Shown: one piece after another, positions 1 through 10,663 of the stretch | Numbering within the stretch: the first letter of the stretch is position 1 | How the letters are laid out: each line of letters opens with the position of its first letter | DNA from: Malania oleifera | Taxonomy: Eukaryota > Streptophyta > Magnoliopsida > Santalales > Ximeniaceae | NCBI RefSeq assembly: GCF_029873635.1 | Contig: NC_080428.1 | Coordinates: forward strand, 66,061,101-66,125,100 | DNA length: 64,000 nt | Reading direction: 5' to 3' | Made by a program: the position numbers and the translations under genes | Notes under the pieces: generated by a model | The model's database searches: none | Told to the model about the DNA's origin: nothing | What the model saw: the letters and a program-made list of their open reading frames with translations, nothing else

Positions 1-3000
1 AATACAGCGAAATATGCATTGGATAAGGAAGAAACGACTTGAACGGTATATGATGTTGAAAGGGCAGAAGGTTATGACAAGAACAATCTGCAAAGAACAA
101 GTTAGTCAGTTTGACTTAATGAGCCTGTTTGATTCCATCTTATGTGTAGCGCTGGCACCAGACCATTTGAGAAAATATGAGATGCAAAGTCAGCATCACT
201 ATTTACTTTGGGAAAAATATTGGAGCGTAAAGCATTTCCTGGAGAGAAAAATTAAATTAGCTTTAAAAACTCACAGAAACTAATCCCAGAGGAACCAGTT
301 CAGTCAAAATCCGGTAATGTCGAGCTCTTGAATCCAAATCCATGTGCAAGTTTGTGAGAAAACTGGCAAGTGCAAGAACTGCTAGCCCAGTGCTAAGAAG
401 GAAGACTTCTCGATAACCCAACTCAGTTCCTTGCTTGAAACCAAATATAAATGGATAGTTCACCCGATAACGTCTCCAGAAGTATATGTTTGTGGCATAC
501 ATTAGCATATGTAGGGCAATATAAGCAAATAAACTGCAAAAGACAGTAACATTTTCAATGAACATTGCTGGATAGAAAATTTGATGGCACTTATCTTAAA
601 TTCAGGAAGAAAAAAAAACAGAAGCTTCAGGGAAATCCTTAGTTGCCTGTAAAGCGGGAAAATGTTTTCCATGTACGAAGGTCCCTCCTTATCCATGACA
701 TTTCTAGCTTCTATAATTAGAATGATAGCAACCAGAAGTGCAACTGAGCACCCAGAAAAGAAACCTGAAAATTACAAGCAGAAGATGATTATTCATGGCC
801 ATTGAAACCATGACAAAAGTTACTGTTTCCTTTTGTTTCCTTTTTTTTTTTATTTTTTCTAGGCCTCCTTTATTCGCTTAGAAATGAATTGGAGATGCAG
901 AAACATAAAGCATACTTCATCTGAGACTTTGTATAATAGTTCATTAAAGATTACAAACAGCAATTTTTCCTAGGCGCTGATATTACTTACCTGAGAAGAA
1001 TGTTATGCGATGTTTCTCTCTTTTTGTTTTTGGCCTCAAGGATTTCATGCCTTCCCTGCGGTTTAAGTTTGAAAAGTGCTTGACAAAAGTAGTTTCCACC
1101 CTCTCCAAAAGACCAATCACCTACAATAACAGATGTGAGCAAACTAGTAAGCAGCAAAGCAGGATTTAATATAAAAAAAAGATAGTTATTTAATATGACT
1201 TTTGAGTCAGCATGATTGCTTGTTTAAGATTTTCTACACGCATTTTCACCAAAATAACCAGTGTCCCTAAGAGTTTGTAATTTGTGCAATAGATATTTCG
1301 CCTGGTCTATGAAGTCTAAATTTTCTGACATGGCCAGAAATAAGTACAGGTGGACACCTGTTTCTCATTGTTCCTCCTTGTAAATGAACTGCTCTTTTTT
1401 GCTGGATGAACTGCTACTCTACATAGCATTGCGTTCTTGTACATTTTACTTGAGGGTGATTTTAGATTGCTTTCTCAATTCAATTTCTTCAGGGTTGTAC
1501 CACAGCCAAATTTTGGACACCGGATGAAAATCTTATTATTGACATCTTAATATGTTTTTTTTTTTTTTTCCAGCACGCAAAAGCATTTATTTGCAGTGAT
1601 TTTGTACACAAAATTCACAAATGCTGCAACAGTAGTGGTGCCTCTACCATTCTCACCATGAGAGGAAGATAAAATTTCTAGAGGACCATCTGCTAGGGGT
1701 TGGACCAACACCCAAAGCATTAATATAGGATATTTGCCATGTTATTTGGGATTTTTGCCATGTGATTTTCTATCATTTCACGCTATGCTTTCCTGCATTT
1801 AAATAATCCTGGGGATGTGACACACGTGAACCGGAATTTAGGTGGAGACAAGTGAGATGATAAAATTCAAGAATATGATTTTAAAATTTTGGTGGATTTC
1901 TTATCGTCCTCATCTTTGGACATGACCGAACTAGATAGTTCTTGTGCAGTTGTGCTTCTATGCTTGATATCTCATATTCTCCACTAGTTTCACCATGTAA
2001 TCCTCATTTTATTCACTCAGACAATTATAAATCAGAAATCGAGATGACACCAAAGAAGGAAAAAAAAAATTTGATATTCTATATAAGATTAGAAAATACT
2101 GTGTACGGTATGTTCTTAACTCAGTGAAATGATCTCTGTTGTTGCTTCTGAACCTTGTGCACTGGGTGTTGCATTTTATTGTTGTTTCTGAAACATAAAT
2201 AAATAAAACAAACCTCATCTGAACTGCCAAGGTAAGAATCGTCCACTGTTTGCATGTATGATCTGGATGCACTTCTGGATGTGATCTGCAGTGTGGAAAT
2301 CAACAAAAAAGAAAAAATAGAACACCTTTCCTGTTAAATAAAATTTGCAGCAAATTGTATGTCAGGATGAAATATTTTTTTTTCTCAAGATCCATATAGT
2401 TTGTAATACACTCAAAAAACCAAAATACATATGGACAGCTGAATGGTATCTGACCTTTTCATATTTTTTCATGATCTTGGAAAATGCAGAGAGGTTCATA
2501 AAACTGGTTCAACCATTGGCAAAGCATTAAACAAGATGGGAATCAAATAAAAATAAATAAACATAATTTGTCTGTAGCAGAGACAATCACTGTTTATTAC
2601 CTGTAGTGCTTTAGAAGACGAAGTTTCTGGTAGAATTCTATAAACACAAGTTTCAGTCGTTCTTCAACAGTCCTCAGCTCCTCCTTTTTATAACTCAATT
2701 CCTCTTCTTTGGAATCCTTGAAGACACCTTTTATGGTGGACATAGGAGTTTCAAGTGTATTATTAATTTTTACACGTTCAAGAATTTCGAAGTGAGCTGT
2801 TTGATCATCGTTACTGTGCACCTCCTCTATGCAGACACTCCTACAACTACTGGTGTGAACAAAATTTTCTCCACGGTCATTCGACACTTCTGGCCGATGA
2901 TTACTACTCATATCCACTTGAATTGATGGATCTTTCTGCTCCTTCGCTGCATAATCAGCATCAAATTGTAAAGTTAAGGATAAAGTGATACTTTCAGCTG

Positions 3001-5828
3001 AAGAAGAAGTTTATTATGAATATGAATCAGAACCACACCACCACTCCTCCTATTGTCAATAGCATCTTCTAATTGACATTCATCACTCATCTCAACTCCG
3101 AATCGCACGTCCACATGCTCAATTCCTGCATATTTGACAGAGATATGTGAAATTCAAAGATAATGTAGCATCTATTTAACCCAAAATTAACAAACAACTA
3201 TGCTCTTAAAAATACATTTTGAAAACTCCAAACACCTACCCTGTCATTTTTTTTTTTTTTGGCTAGGCGCAATGGTAAAGTTGTCGCCAAGTGACCTAGA
3301 TGTCATGGGTTCAAGTCGTGAAAACAATTTCTTACAAAAAATGCAAGGTAAGGTTTTGTCCTATAGACCCATCGTGGTCCGCCCCTTCCTTGGAGCTTTG
3401 TACACCAGGCTGCCCTTTTATATATGCCCATTTCAGTGTAACTTAAAATATTCATAGTTAAATTCTCATTGATATAATTTAATTCTTTCTCACATATAAC
3501 AAGAAAATATGATCAAATTAATTAGCTAAAAATTAAATATTACTCAGAAGTCCTGCAGACATTGAATTACTTCAGTGTGCTTTTACATAGCTTTCTATGT
3601 TAGATCCTTTTGTTGTAAATGAGGCCACTACAGAATATGTATTATGTCCAGCAAATGATTGTGGAAACTTTTGGCACAATGTCATCCGAAGAAAGTATTT
3701 TAAAAAAATGATCTCACACCATCAAGATGCCGATGGATCCTTCATTTATAATGGATCAATTCTAGGTAATGAAGCATAAACTTTCATGTGCAACTGCAAT
3801 TTAAAATGCAATGGAGTCATTTAATTTCCTTGGGAACAACTAAGATGCCCTTAGTCATTATGTTTCCATTAGTCAAACATTTTAGATACATTTTGAGCAA
3901 AATTTTAAGAATTCTTTTCAATGTTAATGAAAATAAAACACTCTAAAACATTGTTAATACTAGTAGTGTCTTTCACTGGAAAAATTATTAGGTAGAATGA
4001 GTATACAACGTCATTTGTAGACTAATCCAATAAGGTAAAGACAACAAAAGCGGTAACAACTACACTAAACCACATAAGCAAAACATAATTTACTTTTTTT
4101 TCCAAAACAAATAAAAAAATCCATGATTAATTTATTTTTCATAAAATTTACAAAACAAAAAAAAACCATAATGAATTTTTCTTCCCAAAGCAAATTACAA
4201 AAAAATCCATAGTCCATTCATGATTAAAAATAACAAAAAAAAAAACCACAATTCATATAGTTATTTAATAAAAGAATTGAGTTTGAAGTGTCAATTTAAT
4301 CATTAACTTTAGTAGATTCATTGTTGTGCAATAGAAACATTTAGCTTTTATTTATTACAAAATGTTTAACAATTATGAAGCTAATTTTTTATAGACCTAT
4401 TAATGGATTTATTTAATTTTGGATATTGAACAAGATATTCAATAATATTATTATTTGACATATATTTTAAAATTTTCTTTGGTCCAACCATAAAATTTTA
4501 TAAAATATAGATAAATAATAATATTCTACTTTTCATACAGAAGAAGTATGGTTCAATCTAAAAAAATAATCATTAGATAATATCATATTTTATTTTTTAA
4601 TATAAAATAGAATGGGCAAAAATGAATAATGGAAAAAATATCAATTTACGAAGAAAACTAACTATGATTTTTTAATCATGAATTGACCATTGGTTTCTTT
4701 GTAATTTGTCTTGGAAAGAAATTAACTATGATTTTTTTTTGGTAATATTTATGGGAAGGGAAATTAATCATGGTTTTGCTTATGCGGTCTAGTATATGAG
4801 TTGTCATCACTTTATTGTGTTAGTCTATGGATGACGCGGTGGGCTCAGTCTACCTAATAATTTCTCCTTTGACCAGGTGCTAGGGATTGTTTATGAAAAT
4901 GATCTTATGTGAGTTACAACTAAGACAAGTAACTTTTTTCAAGTAACTCACTAAGAAAAAGTAATTTATTCAAGTTTAAAGTTATTCCAACTACCCCCAA
5001 ACTTTTTCCATATCTTTTTTCCCTTTTAATGCAATCTTCCAAGATGGATGTGTTGAATCTTATGAGATCCTTACAGACCTACAAGTGTCATGCTGAATTA
5101 TAACAACACACACTTATAACAGTGTTGTGTGAATCTGCACTCAGTGAAGTGATTCTTAAGGCTAGCACATAAGCAATATCTATGGAATGACATTTCATGT
5201 ATGGACCTGCATGCACCATACAGAATTATGATAAACTGTATGCATGAAAACTTATCAAAGCGTTACCTGAAGTCGAAGGTCTGCTCGGTGAAGTGATTCT
5301 TAAGGGTGGGACGCTAGAGATACCTGTGGAATGACATTTCTTAAAACTAGAGCCATCAACATCTGGGTTTTCCACCTTGATCCGTAATGCAATAAAAGCT
5401 TCCATTTGTTTATTCAATGAAACTGCTTCATTCATCACCTCCTCCACCTTGTCTTTGTAGAAAGTATTGACCTTATTGAGCTCTTGATCAAGTTTTCTGA
5501 AGAACCTAACCTCATTCTCCCCTCCTTCTTCAGACTGCATAAGGAACTTGGTCTTGTAAAATTTCCTGGAACCCTCTTTTTGCATTGTGTTTACCGATAT
5601 TACTTGGTCCTCAACATCCTCCTCATTCTGCCGTTCACCAGGTTGTAAGTTAAGCCCACTGAAGGCCCTGTACAATCTCTGCTGGGAGGCACCTGAGGCC
5701 ATTGCAGGTTGCTTATTCTGCTTGGAGCGCCGGATCTCCCGTAATACTCTTTTAAGACCATTATAGTCCATATAGGCTTCTGTCCACTCAGGCACCATTT
5801 GTTTCTTAAAAGCTTTCCCAAACTTCAT
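1..5828 (-). CDS. PHO1-like: PHO1-family phosphate exporter (SPX-EXS protein), 3' end beyond window
   Basis: The product is a membrane exporter that loads inorganic phosphate into the xylem or moves it between compartments, gated by inositol pyrophosphates bound to its SPX domain. Exons on the minus strand: 5828-5267, 3125 to about 3045, 2946-2601, 2503-2455, 2285-2214, 1120-991, 764-647, 533-275 and 87 to beyond position 1; phases are consistent. The protein starts [15 protein letters not shown], the SPX N-terminus. Exon 3 gives [10 protein letters not shown] and [11 protein letters not shown], the second SPX half with its lysine surface. [20 protein letters not shown] and [15 protein letters not shown] follow. 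Hydrophobic segments lie in exons 7 to 9, and [15 protein letters not shown] is typical of PHO1 proteins. The window ends just after IIYRSSRFF, the start of EXS. About 570 residues are present; the family usually has about 780-810. The exon 2 donor is the least certain boundary, with several in-phase GT choices. The intron after exon 7 uses a GC donor. It resembles the PHO1;H3 type more than PHO1;H1. Confidence 0.9.
3261..3422 (+). mobile_element. Au-type SINE in PHO1 intron
   Basis: This is a short tRNA-derived element in the first coding intron, antisense to the gene. It has an A-box-like AATGGTAAAG and a B-box-like GGGTTCAAGTC, followed by the characteristic body 'gcaaggtaaggttttgtcc', 'gacccatcgtggtccgcccc' and 'ggagctttgtacaccaggc'. 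This order matches the plant Au SINE family. A run of T precedes it. I could not define target duplications. Confidence 0.75.
3978..4867. mobile_element. MITE with long terminal inverted repeats, in PHO1 intron
   Basis: The two ends are inverted copies: the left end reads GGAAAAATTATTAGGTAGA and the reverse complement of the right end reads GGAGAAATTATTAGGTAGA. Similarity continues inward for well over 100 bp (ACGTCATTTGTAGACTAA against GCGTCATCCATAGACTAA, then a shared CATAAGCAAAAC). The interior is AT-rich and has no coding potential. The flanks TTTCACT and TTTGACC could be a decayed target duplication. The long arms suggest a Mutator-like or foldback MITE; the class is inferred. Confidence 0.7.
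5140..5197 (-). repeat. partial duplicate of the 3' end of PHO1 exon 1, inside the intron
   Basis: This segment repeats exon sequence at 5284-5340. Both contain GTGAAGTGATTCTTAAGG and, after a diverged middle, TGGAATGACATTTC. The copy begins about 70 bp past the splice donor. On the minus strand it reads [17 protein letters not shown], against [17 protein letters not shown] in the exon. It has no obvious splice sites of its own and is probably a relic of a local tandem duplication. Confidence 0.7.
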
Positions 5829-5923
5829 CTTTATGTATTTTCCACCAATAATTTCCTACTGGTACAGGCCCTCCAGTAAAACTTGGCCTATCACTCTCCA
5901 GTGCAACCAGAGTTTAAGCTATG
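5829..5923 (-). other. probable 5' UTR segment of PHO1 exon
   Basis: Immediately upstream of the start codon the minus strand has a strong 3' splice site, a pyrimidine tract ending TTCCTCTCTTCAG, with the exon beginning at 5923. This suggests that the coding exon is preceded by an intron in the 5' UTR. The upstream noncoding exon could be the GA-rich block near 17404-17640, but that pairing is inference. Confidence 0.4.
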
Positions 5924-7778
5924 CTGAAGAGAGGAAGAATAGTTCTAAGTGATGTCTCAAATATTTAATAAAATTCTTGTCAGAACAATCAAAAGATAAG
6001 ACAGTGAGGAAAAACAAAAAACAAAAACAAAAAATAGAAAATAAAAAATAAAAACAGAAAAAAACAAAGGAGGTTGTCTCTTATTATTTCAATCCCTTGC
6101 CATATAGAGGCTTTGAAATTAAGCCAATTATACCCTAACTTACCTAAAATTGGAAATGAGATCTGCAATATACTCCTTGAATGATCAACAGCATTAAGCA
6201 CCAACAAATAAAAATGACCATTGTTCAGATAAATAGTCTAAAAATTGCAGTTGTGTTTTCATCATTCAACCTTAAAATGAAAATGCAATTGGAGACCAAG
6301 AATCACCATACTTTATATAAAGATGACAACCACATTTCCATCCACTATTCAAAAATACAAAAATAAGAACAGAAATGAAGTATACCCTGGAAACAAACCA
6401 ACAAAAAAAAAAAAACATAAAGAAATAGATTTTCAGCTCAAAGGTACTCTTTCAAGCAGAACTGACAGGGAGTAACAGAAACACTTCGGGGCTTCTAGCA
6501 CTGCAAGAAAAAGTGGGAAAAGAGGCCATCCTAGATAACTAGGTCTGCATCATGATCATATATTCTTAGCTTTACAACTTACCATACGGGCAATAATAGG
6601 CTTATGGACTTATTTTTGCTTGTTGAATAGCGCATTGGTACATCTAATGAAGAAAATTCTTCATGCACCTTAGAAGCTGCATTAAAAATCTGTCGATCAC
6701 ACAGTGATCTTCAGGTATCGAAACGCATTGTTGCAGTCCTTGATAAAATTCAGTCAGGGTGCTTTCTGATATCCCATTGAAATTGAATAGATCCTCCATG
6801 TCCCATATAGCAGTCTTGGAATATCAGAGTCAAATGAAGCTAGGAGAAAAGTGCAGCCGTCTTACAACTGATGTTGCTTTAGAACTTAGTCATTCCAAGA
6901 AACTATGGTGAACTCTTCTATTTTCTATGATGTTTTCACTTGACATGACTGTTAAGAACAAAATGGAGCCATTTCTAATTCAAAGGGCTATTCAAAGAAA
7001 ATCTTACAATTTTCTAGAAAATTTTATAGGATGAATGACAATTTTCATAATTTTGAGGATTAATTTGAAGACATGTTGCATGATCAACAGAAAGTTACAC
7101 AAATGACCAAGCTATTGCTTTCTGCAACAGTTTGTTTAAAAAATAGGGAACGTATTTGCTTCTTTTTCAAGGTTTTAGTGTGAGCACTAACTTCACAATT
7201 AGAAGATTGGAAATGATGCTAAAACAGATTTTTTTTTTTTTTTTCTTCTCCATCCCCATTCGAAATTATTATATTTTTGAAGTAAGACCAGAAGAGGCTG
7301 TTCAAAATCAAATTACACTTCAATTATTTAAGTTCAAGCAGTTAAGGAAGAATCACCTCTGAAACAATTTTTGGCGTTTCCTTGAACAAACAATATAGGC
7401 CTAAAGCAAGATTTCCAAGCACTCACAAAGGCTTATATCATTGGCCTATCCTTCAAAAAACAACACACTGTTTTGCTTAGCTGGAATTAAACTTGGTGAA
7501 GATATTAATTACTTTGTAACTCTATAAATTATGTTGAAGGTGAGAATACAATTGAAGCCCCCATTTGGTTAAGGATCCACAAATTTGTATCCGAATTATT
7601 GTTTTAAAAATGAAAATAATAAGTTGTATTATGCATATTTAACATTAAAAAATTTGTTCAGACAAATAATTTCTAGTTTGTTTCTGAAAATAAAAACAAA
7701 GAATGTGTTTGGACAATCTAGAAATCTCCTCATCTTATTCCATTTTCTAACTAGTGGGTGGTGGTGTAGTAGCTAGTA
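5924..7778. other. intergenic or 5' UTR intron sequence, no recognised gene
   Basis: This is mostly AT-rich sequence. Around 6630-6810 the minus strand holds one 60-codon stretch without a stop (containing EDLFNFNGISESTLTEFYQG) that looks mildly gene-like, but I recognise no family and no splice context. It may be a gene fragment. Confidence 0.4.
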
Positions 7779-8121
7779 GTGTTGGGCCAGCTTGTTGGGG
7801 TGGATCTAGGAGCAACAATCACACATGGGCAAAAAATAAATAACAAAAATGGAACACCAGATTTACGTGGTTCGGCCGAATTGACCTACGTCCATGGAGC
7901 ACACACCAATTTACTATAACCGAGAGAATAATACAAGGAGGAGGAGGCTACTACCTTCAACTCAACTCTCCCCCTCTCTCTCTTTCTCACACAACGCACA
8001 CAGCACACAACTCTACACTTCTCCTCTGCCTCACACACTACATGCAGCTTCAAAACACACTGCTATATATAGCCGTGGGGAGGTGGAGTGGTTAGCAAAT
8101 ATTCAAACACGGTGGCTTAAT

Positions 8122-8281
8122 TGTTGGCGCTAGATCCTGGAGCAACAATCACACACGAAGAAAATAAACATCCACAATGAAACACCGGATTTACGTGGTT
8201 TGGTCGAATCGACCTACGTCCAAGGAGCACACACCACTGCACTATACTGGGAGAATAATACACGAAGGAGAAACACTCCTC

Positions 8282-8340
<59 letters not shown>

Positions 8341-8572
8341 CAACTCTCTGTTCTGCACACACACTCTCTGCGCACAACACAACACAACACTTCACATACT
8401 CTACACACCACTCTACTCTCACATATATATACACAAGGGGGAGTAAAATTCAAAGGGCGGTGGCTACAATTTCAACATAGTCTACAGAGGTTGGTGGCCG
8501 CCGGTCTTCAATGTCAAAGATAACGGCTGGGCTGGTGTGGCTGTCGGCGACTCCACACCTACGATCTCAACA
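8122..8572 (-). repeat. 3' LTR of inner Copia
   Basis: It starts TGTTGGCGCTAGATCC and ends ACGATCTCAACA. It contains a pure CT array at 8284-8336 and TATA-like 'atatatatacac'. It is the same length as its partner at 10005-10455. Confidence 0.9.
8284..8336. repeat. (CT)n microsatellite
   Basis: An uninterrupted CT run of 53 bp inside the inner Copia LTR. The paired LTR has a shorter, interrupted run at 10166-10214. Confidence 0.95.
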
Positions 8573-8639
8573 ATCTCTCATTTGGAGACGGAGACAGCAT
8601 CTCAACCAATGTATAGGCAAATGATGTGCTCATATCTGT

Positions 8640-9300
8640 CTTCAAGCATGAAGACCAACTGATGTTGAGTACAATTTCAGCTTCTCTGTAATCACCAACT
8701 TCGTCAACATGTCAGCTGGATTTCTAGTAACCTTGAATCTTTTCAAGTGTCAGTACTCCATCCTCTAATAGAAATCTGATGAAGTGATAACGCAGTCCAA
8801 TATGTTTGGTTCTAGAATGAAATGCAGAGTTCTTTTCTAGATGTATCACACTCTGATAGTCACTGTACAAAACATTCCTCTCCTACTTTAATTCAAGCTT
8901 TGTCAACAAACCCTAAAGTCAAATCATCTCTTTGCTAGCTTCTATCACTGCTATGTACTCAGTCTGTAGTGGATAGGGCAACAATCTTTTGAACAAGTGT
9001 ACCTTATTCGCAATTGATGGCTGCTCGTACATATTAGATAGTGCATCCATAAAGGACTTGGTGGTTGTCAAGTGCTTGATATTGAAGGCAACAGACTTTG
9101 CCAACGTCATTATGATAGCTCCAAGAGCTTTTTGGTCAAGCAACTCCCACTCGCTTTCCTTCATGGATTCTGGCTTCTCCTTCAATGGTAAGTGCAACTC
9201 CTTACCAAAGAAAAAGTCCTCAATTTGCATTTTCCAGAAACTGAAGTTTGTGCCATCAAACATCTCGATCTAAGAGCTATTTTTGTTCGACATCTTGATT
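8640..9300 (-). pseudogene. gag / RNase H deletion fusion of inner Copia
   Basis: On the minus strand the gag N-terminus (MFDGTNFSFWKMQ, FGKELHLPLKEK, SMKESEWELLDQK) runs to SIANKVHLFKRLL and then continues directly into TEYIAVIEASKEMI from the RNase H domain. Everything between (protease, integrase, reverse transcriptase) is missing. The junction falls in AACAATCTTTT at 8980-8990. No known function is expected from the fused peptide. Confidence 0.85.
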
Positions 9301-10004
9301 CGCTGATCTAGAGATGTAATTAGCTCAATCGAACAACACGGTTGGATCTGGAATGGCCGAAAACCCTAAAAATGGCTTAAGTCATTTTTGAAAAGTCCGG
9401 TCAAATCTGGTCAACTATGACGAAATATTCCTCTCATTGACGGAATATTCCTGACAGCGTTAGCAATGCCGTTTGTTGACGTGGCATGTGGGGCCCACCT
9501 ACTGGTGTGTGGATGTGAGTCCCAACTGCTGACGTGGCATGGGCCCAGGTTGGCGTGGCGGCTAACTCGGCCGCTGGCATGCAAGTGACGCGACTGCTGA
9601 CTGGGACAATTACTTGGCGCCATGTGGCGTTGACTGGGCGCTGACTGGGCACTGACCCTGCAAGCTGACTAGGCGCTAACGCGGCCCAGGCCCAGCTAAT
9701 GTGTCCAATGACGTGGACCATCTTCTTCCTTCCATCCGTTCGTCAAAATTTTTCCAGCGCGTGGGCGCGCGTGGGATGACCTACCGGTGCGTGAAGGCGA
9801 GTGGAAATGTCCCCTAGACGTTGGCGGCACGTGCAGTGTCGTATAAGGTTGTTTGGAGCTCCGGTTGCCACCGTTGGCTTCGTCCCGACAAGAGGAATGT
9901 CATGGTGGCCTCAAATTTGAATTTTGAGCTACTAGACAGAGGCTCAAATCTGGGAATTTTTCTCCGATCCGGCGATTTTGCTCCAACCTCGCTCAGATAC
10001 CGAT

Positions 10005-10165
10005 TGTTGTGGTTAGATCCTGGAGCAACAATCACACATAAAGAAAATAAAATCCACAATGGAACACCGGATTTACGTGGTTCAGTCGAATTGACCTACG
10101 TCCACGGAGCACACACCACTGCACTATACTGGGAGAATAATACACGAAGGAGCCACACTCATCAA

Positions 10166-10206
<41 letters not shown>

Positions 10207-10455
10207 TCTCTCTCACCACAACTCTCCTCTGCACACACACTCTCTGCGCACAACACAACACTCTACACAGCACTTCACACACTCTACACACCACTTTGCT
10301 CTCACATATATATACACAAGGGGGAGTAAAATTCAAAGGGCGGTGGTTGCAATTTCAGCATAGTCTACAGAGGTTGGTAGCCGCCGGTCTTCAATGTCAA
10401 AGATAACGGCTGGGCTGGTGCGGCTGTCAGCGACTCCACACCTACGATCTCAACA
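10005..10455 (-). repeat. 5' LTR of inner Copia
   Basis: It starts TGTTGTGGTTAGATCC and ends ACGATCTCAACA. It contains a CT array interrupted once by G (10166-10214). It closely matches 8122-8572, which implies a young insertion compared with the outer element. Confidence 0.9.
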
Positions 10456-10663
10456 TTAATGTCAGCCATGGCAGGCAAGGTTGGTGAAGGGTTGCTGGTC
10501 TCTTCTAGAAAATAAACATAAGTTGTTGGGGCAGTGACTACCGTCTCCACATACTGTGCGTAGCTTAACAATCTCACACTTGGAGATGGAGACAGCATCT
10601 CAATCAGTGTATAGGTAAATGATGTGCTCATATCTGTCTTCAAGCATGAAGACCAACTAAAGT

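Larger units (their letters stand above)
8122..10455 (-). mobile_element. inner Copia element, internally deleted, nested in the 3' LTR of the outer Copia
   Basis: The target duplication TTAAT is exact at 8117-8121 and 10456-10460. The LTRs are 8122-8572 and 10005-10455, 451 bp each, beginning TGTTG and ending CTCAACA. The primer-binding site on the minus strand is CGGTATCTGAGCGAGG next to 10005. A purine tract (AAATGAGAGAT) abuts the other LTR at 8573. The internal region is only about 1.4 kb: a leader, the gag N-terminus, and then directly the RNase H C-terminal part. It therefore has the ends needed for mobilisation in trans but no enzymes. Confidence 0.92.

Noticed and set aside
14..283. 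89-codon plus-strand frame at the left edge
   Set aside because: It is antisense to the PHO1 exon at 1-87 and its intron.
3261..3340. tRNA gene (A and B box present)
   Set aside because: The B box is followed by the Au SINE body and no acceptor stem or anticodon arm can be drawn.
8177..8523. Overlapping open frames around the CT array
   Set aside because: They lie entirely inside an LTR and exist only because a dinucleotide repeat has no stop codons.
9814..10363. 180-codon plus-strand open frame
   Set aside because: It is antisense to the Copia leader and crosses the LTR boundary and CT array.
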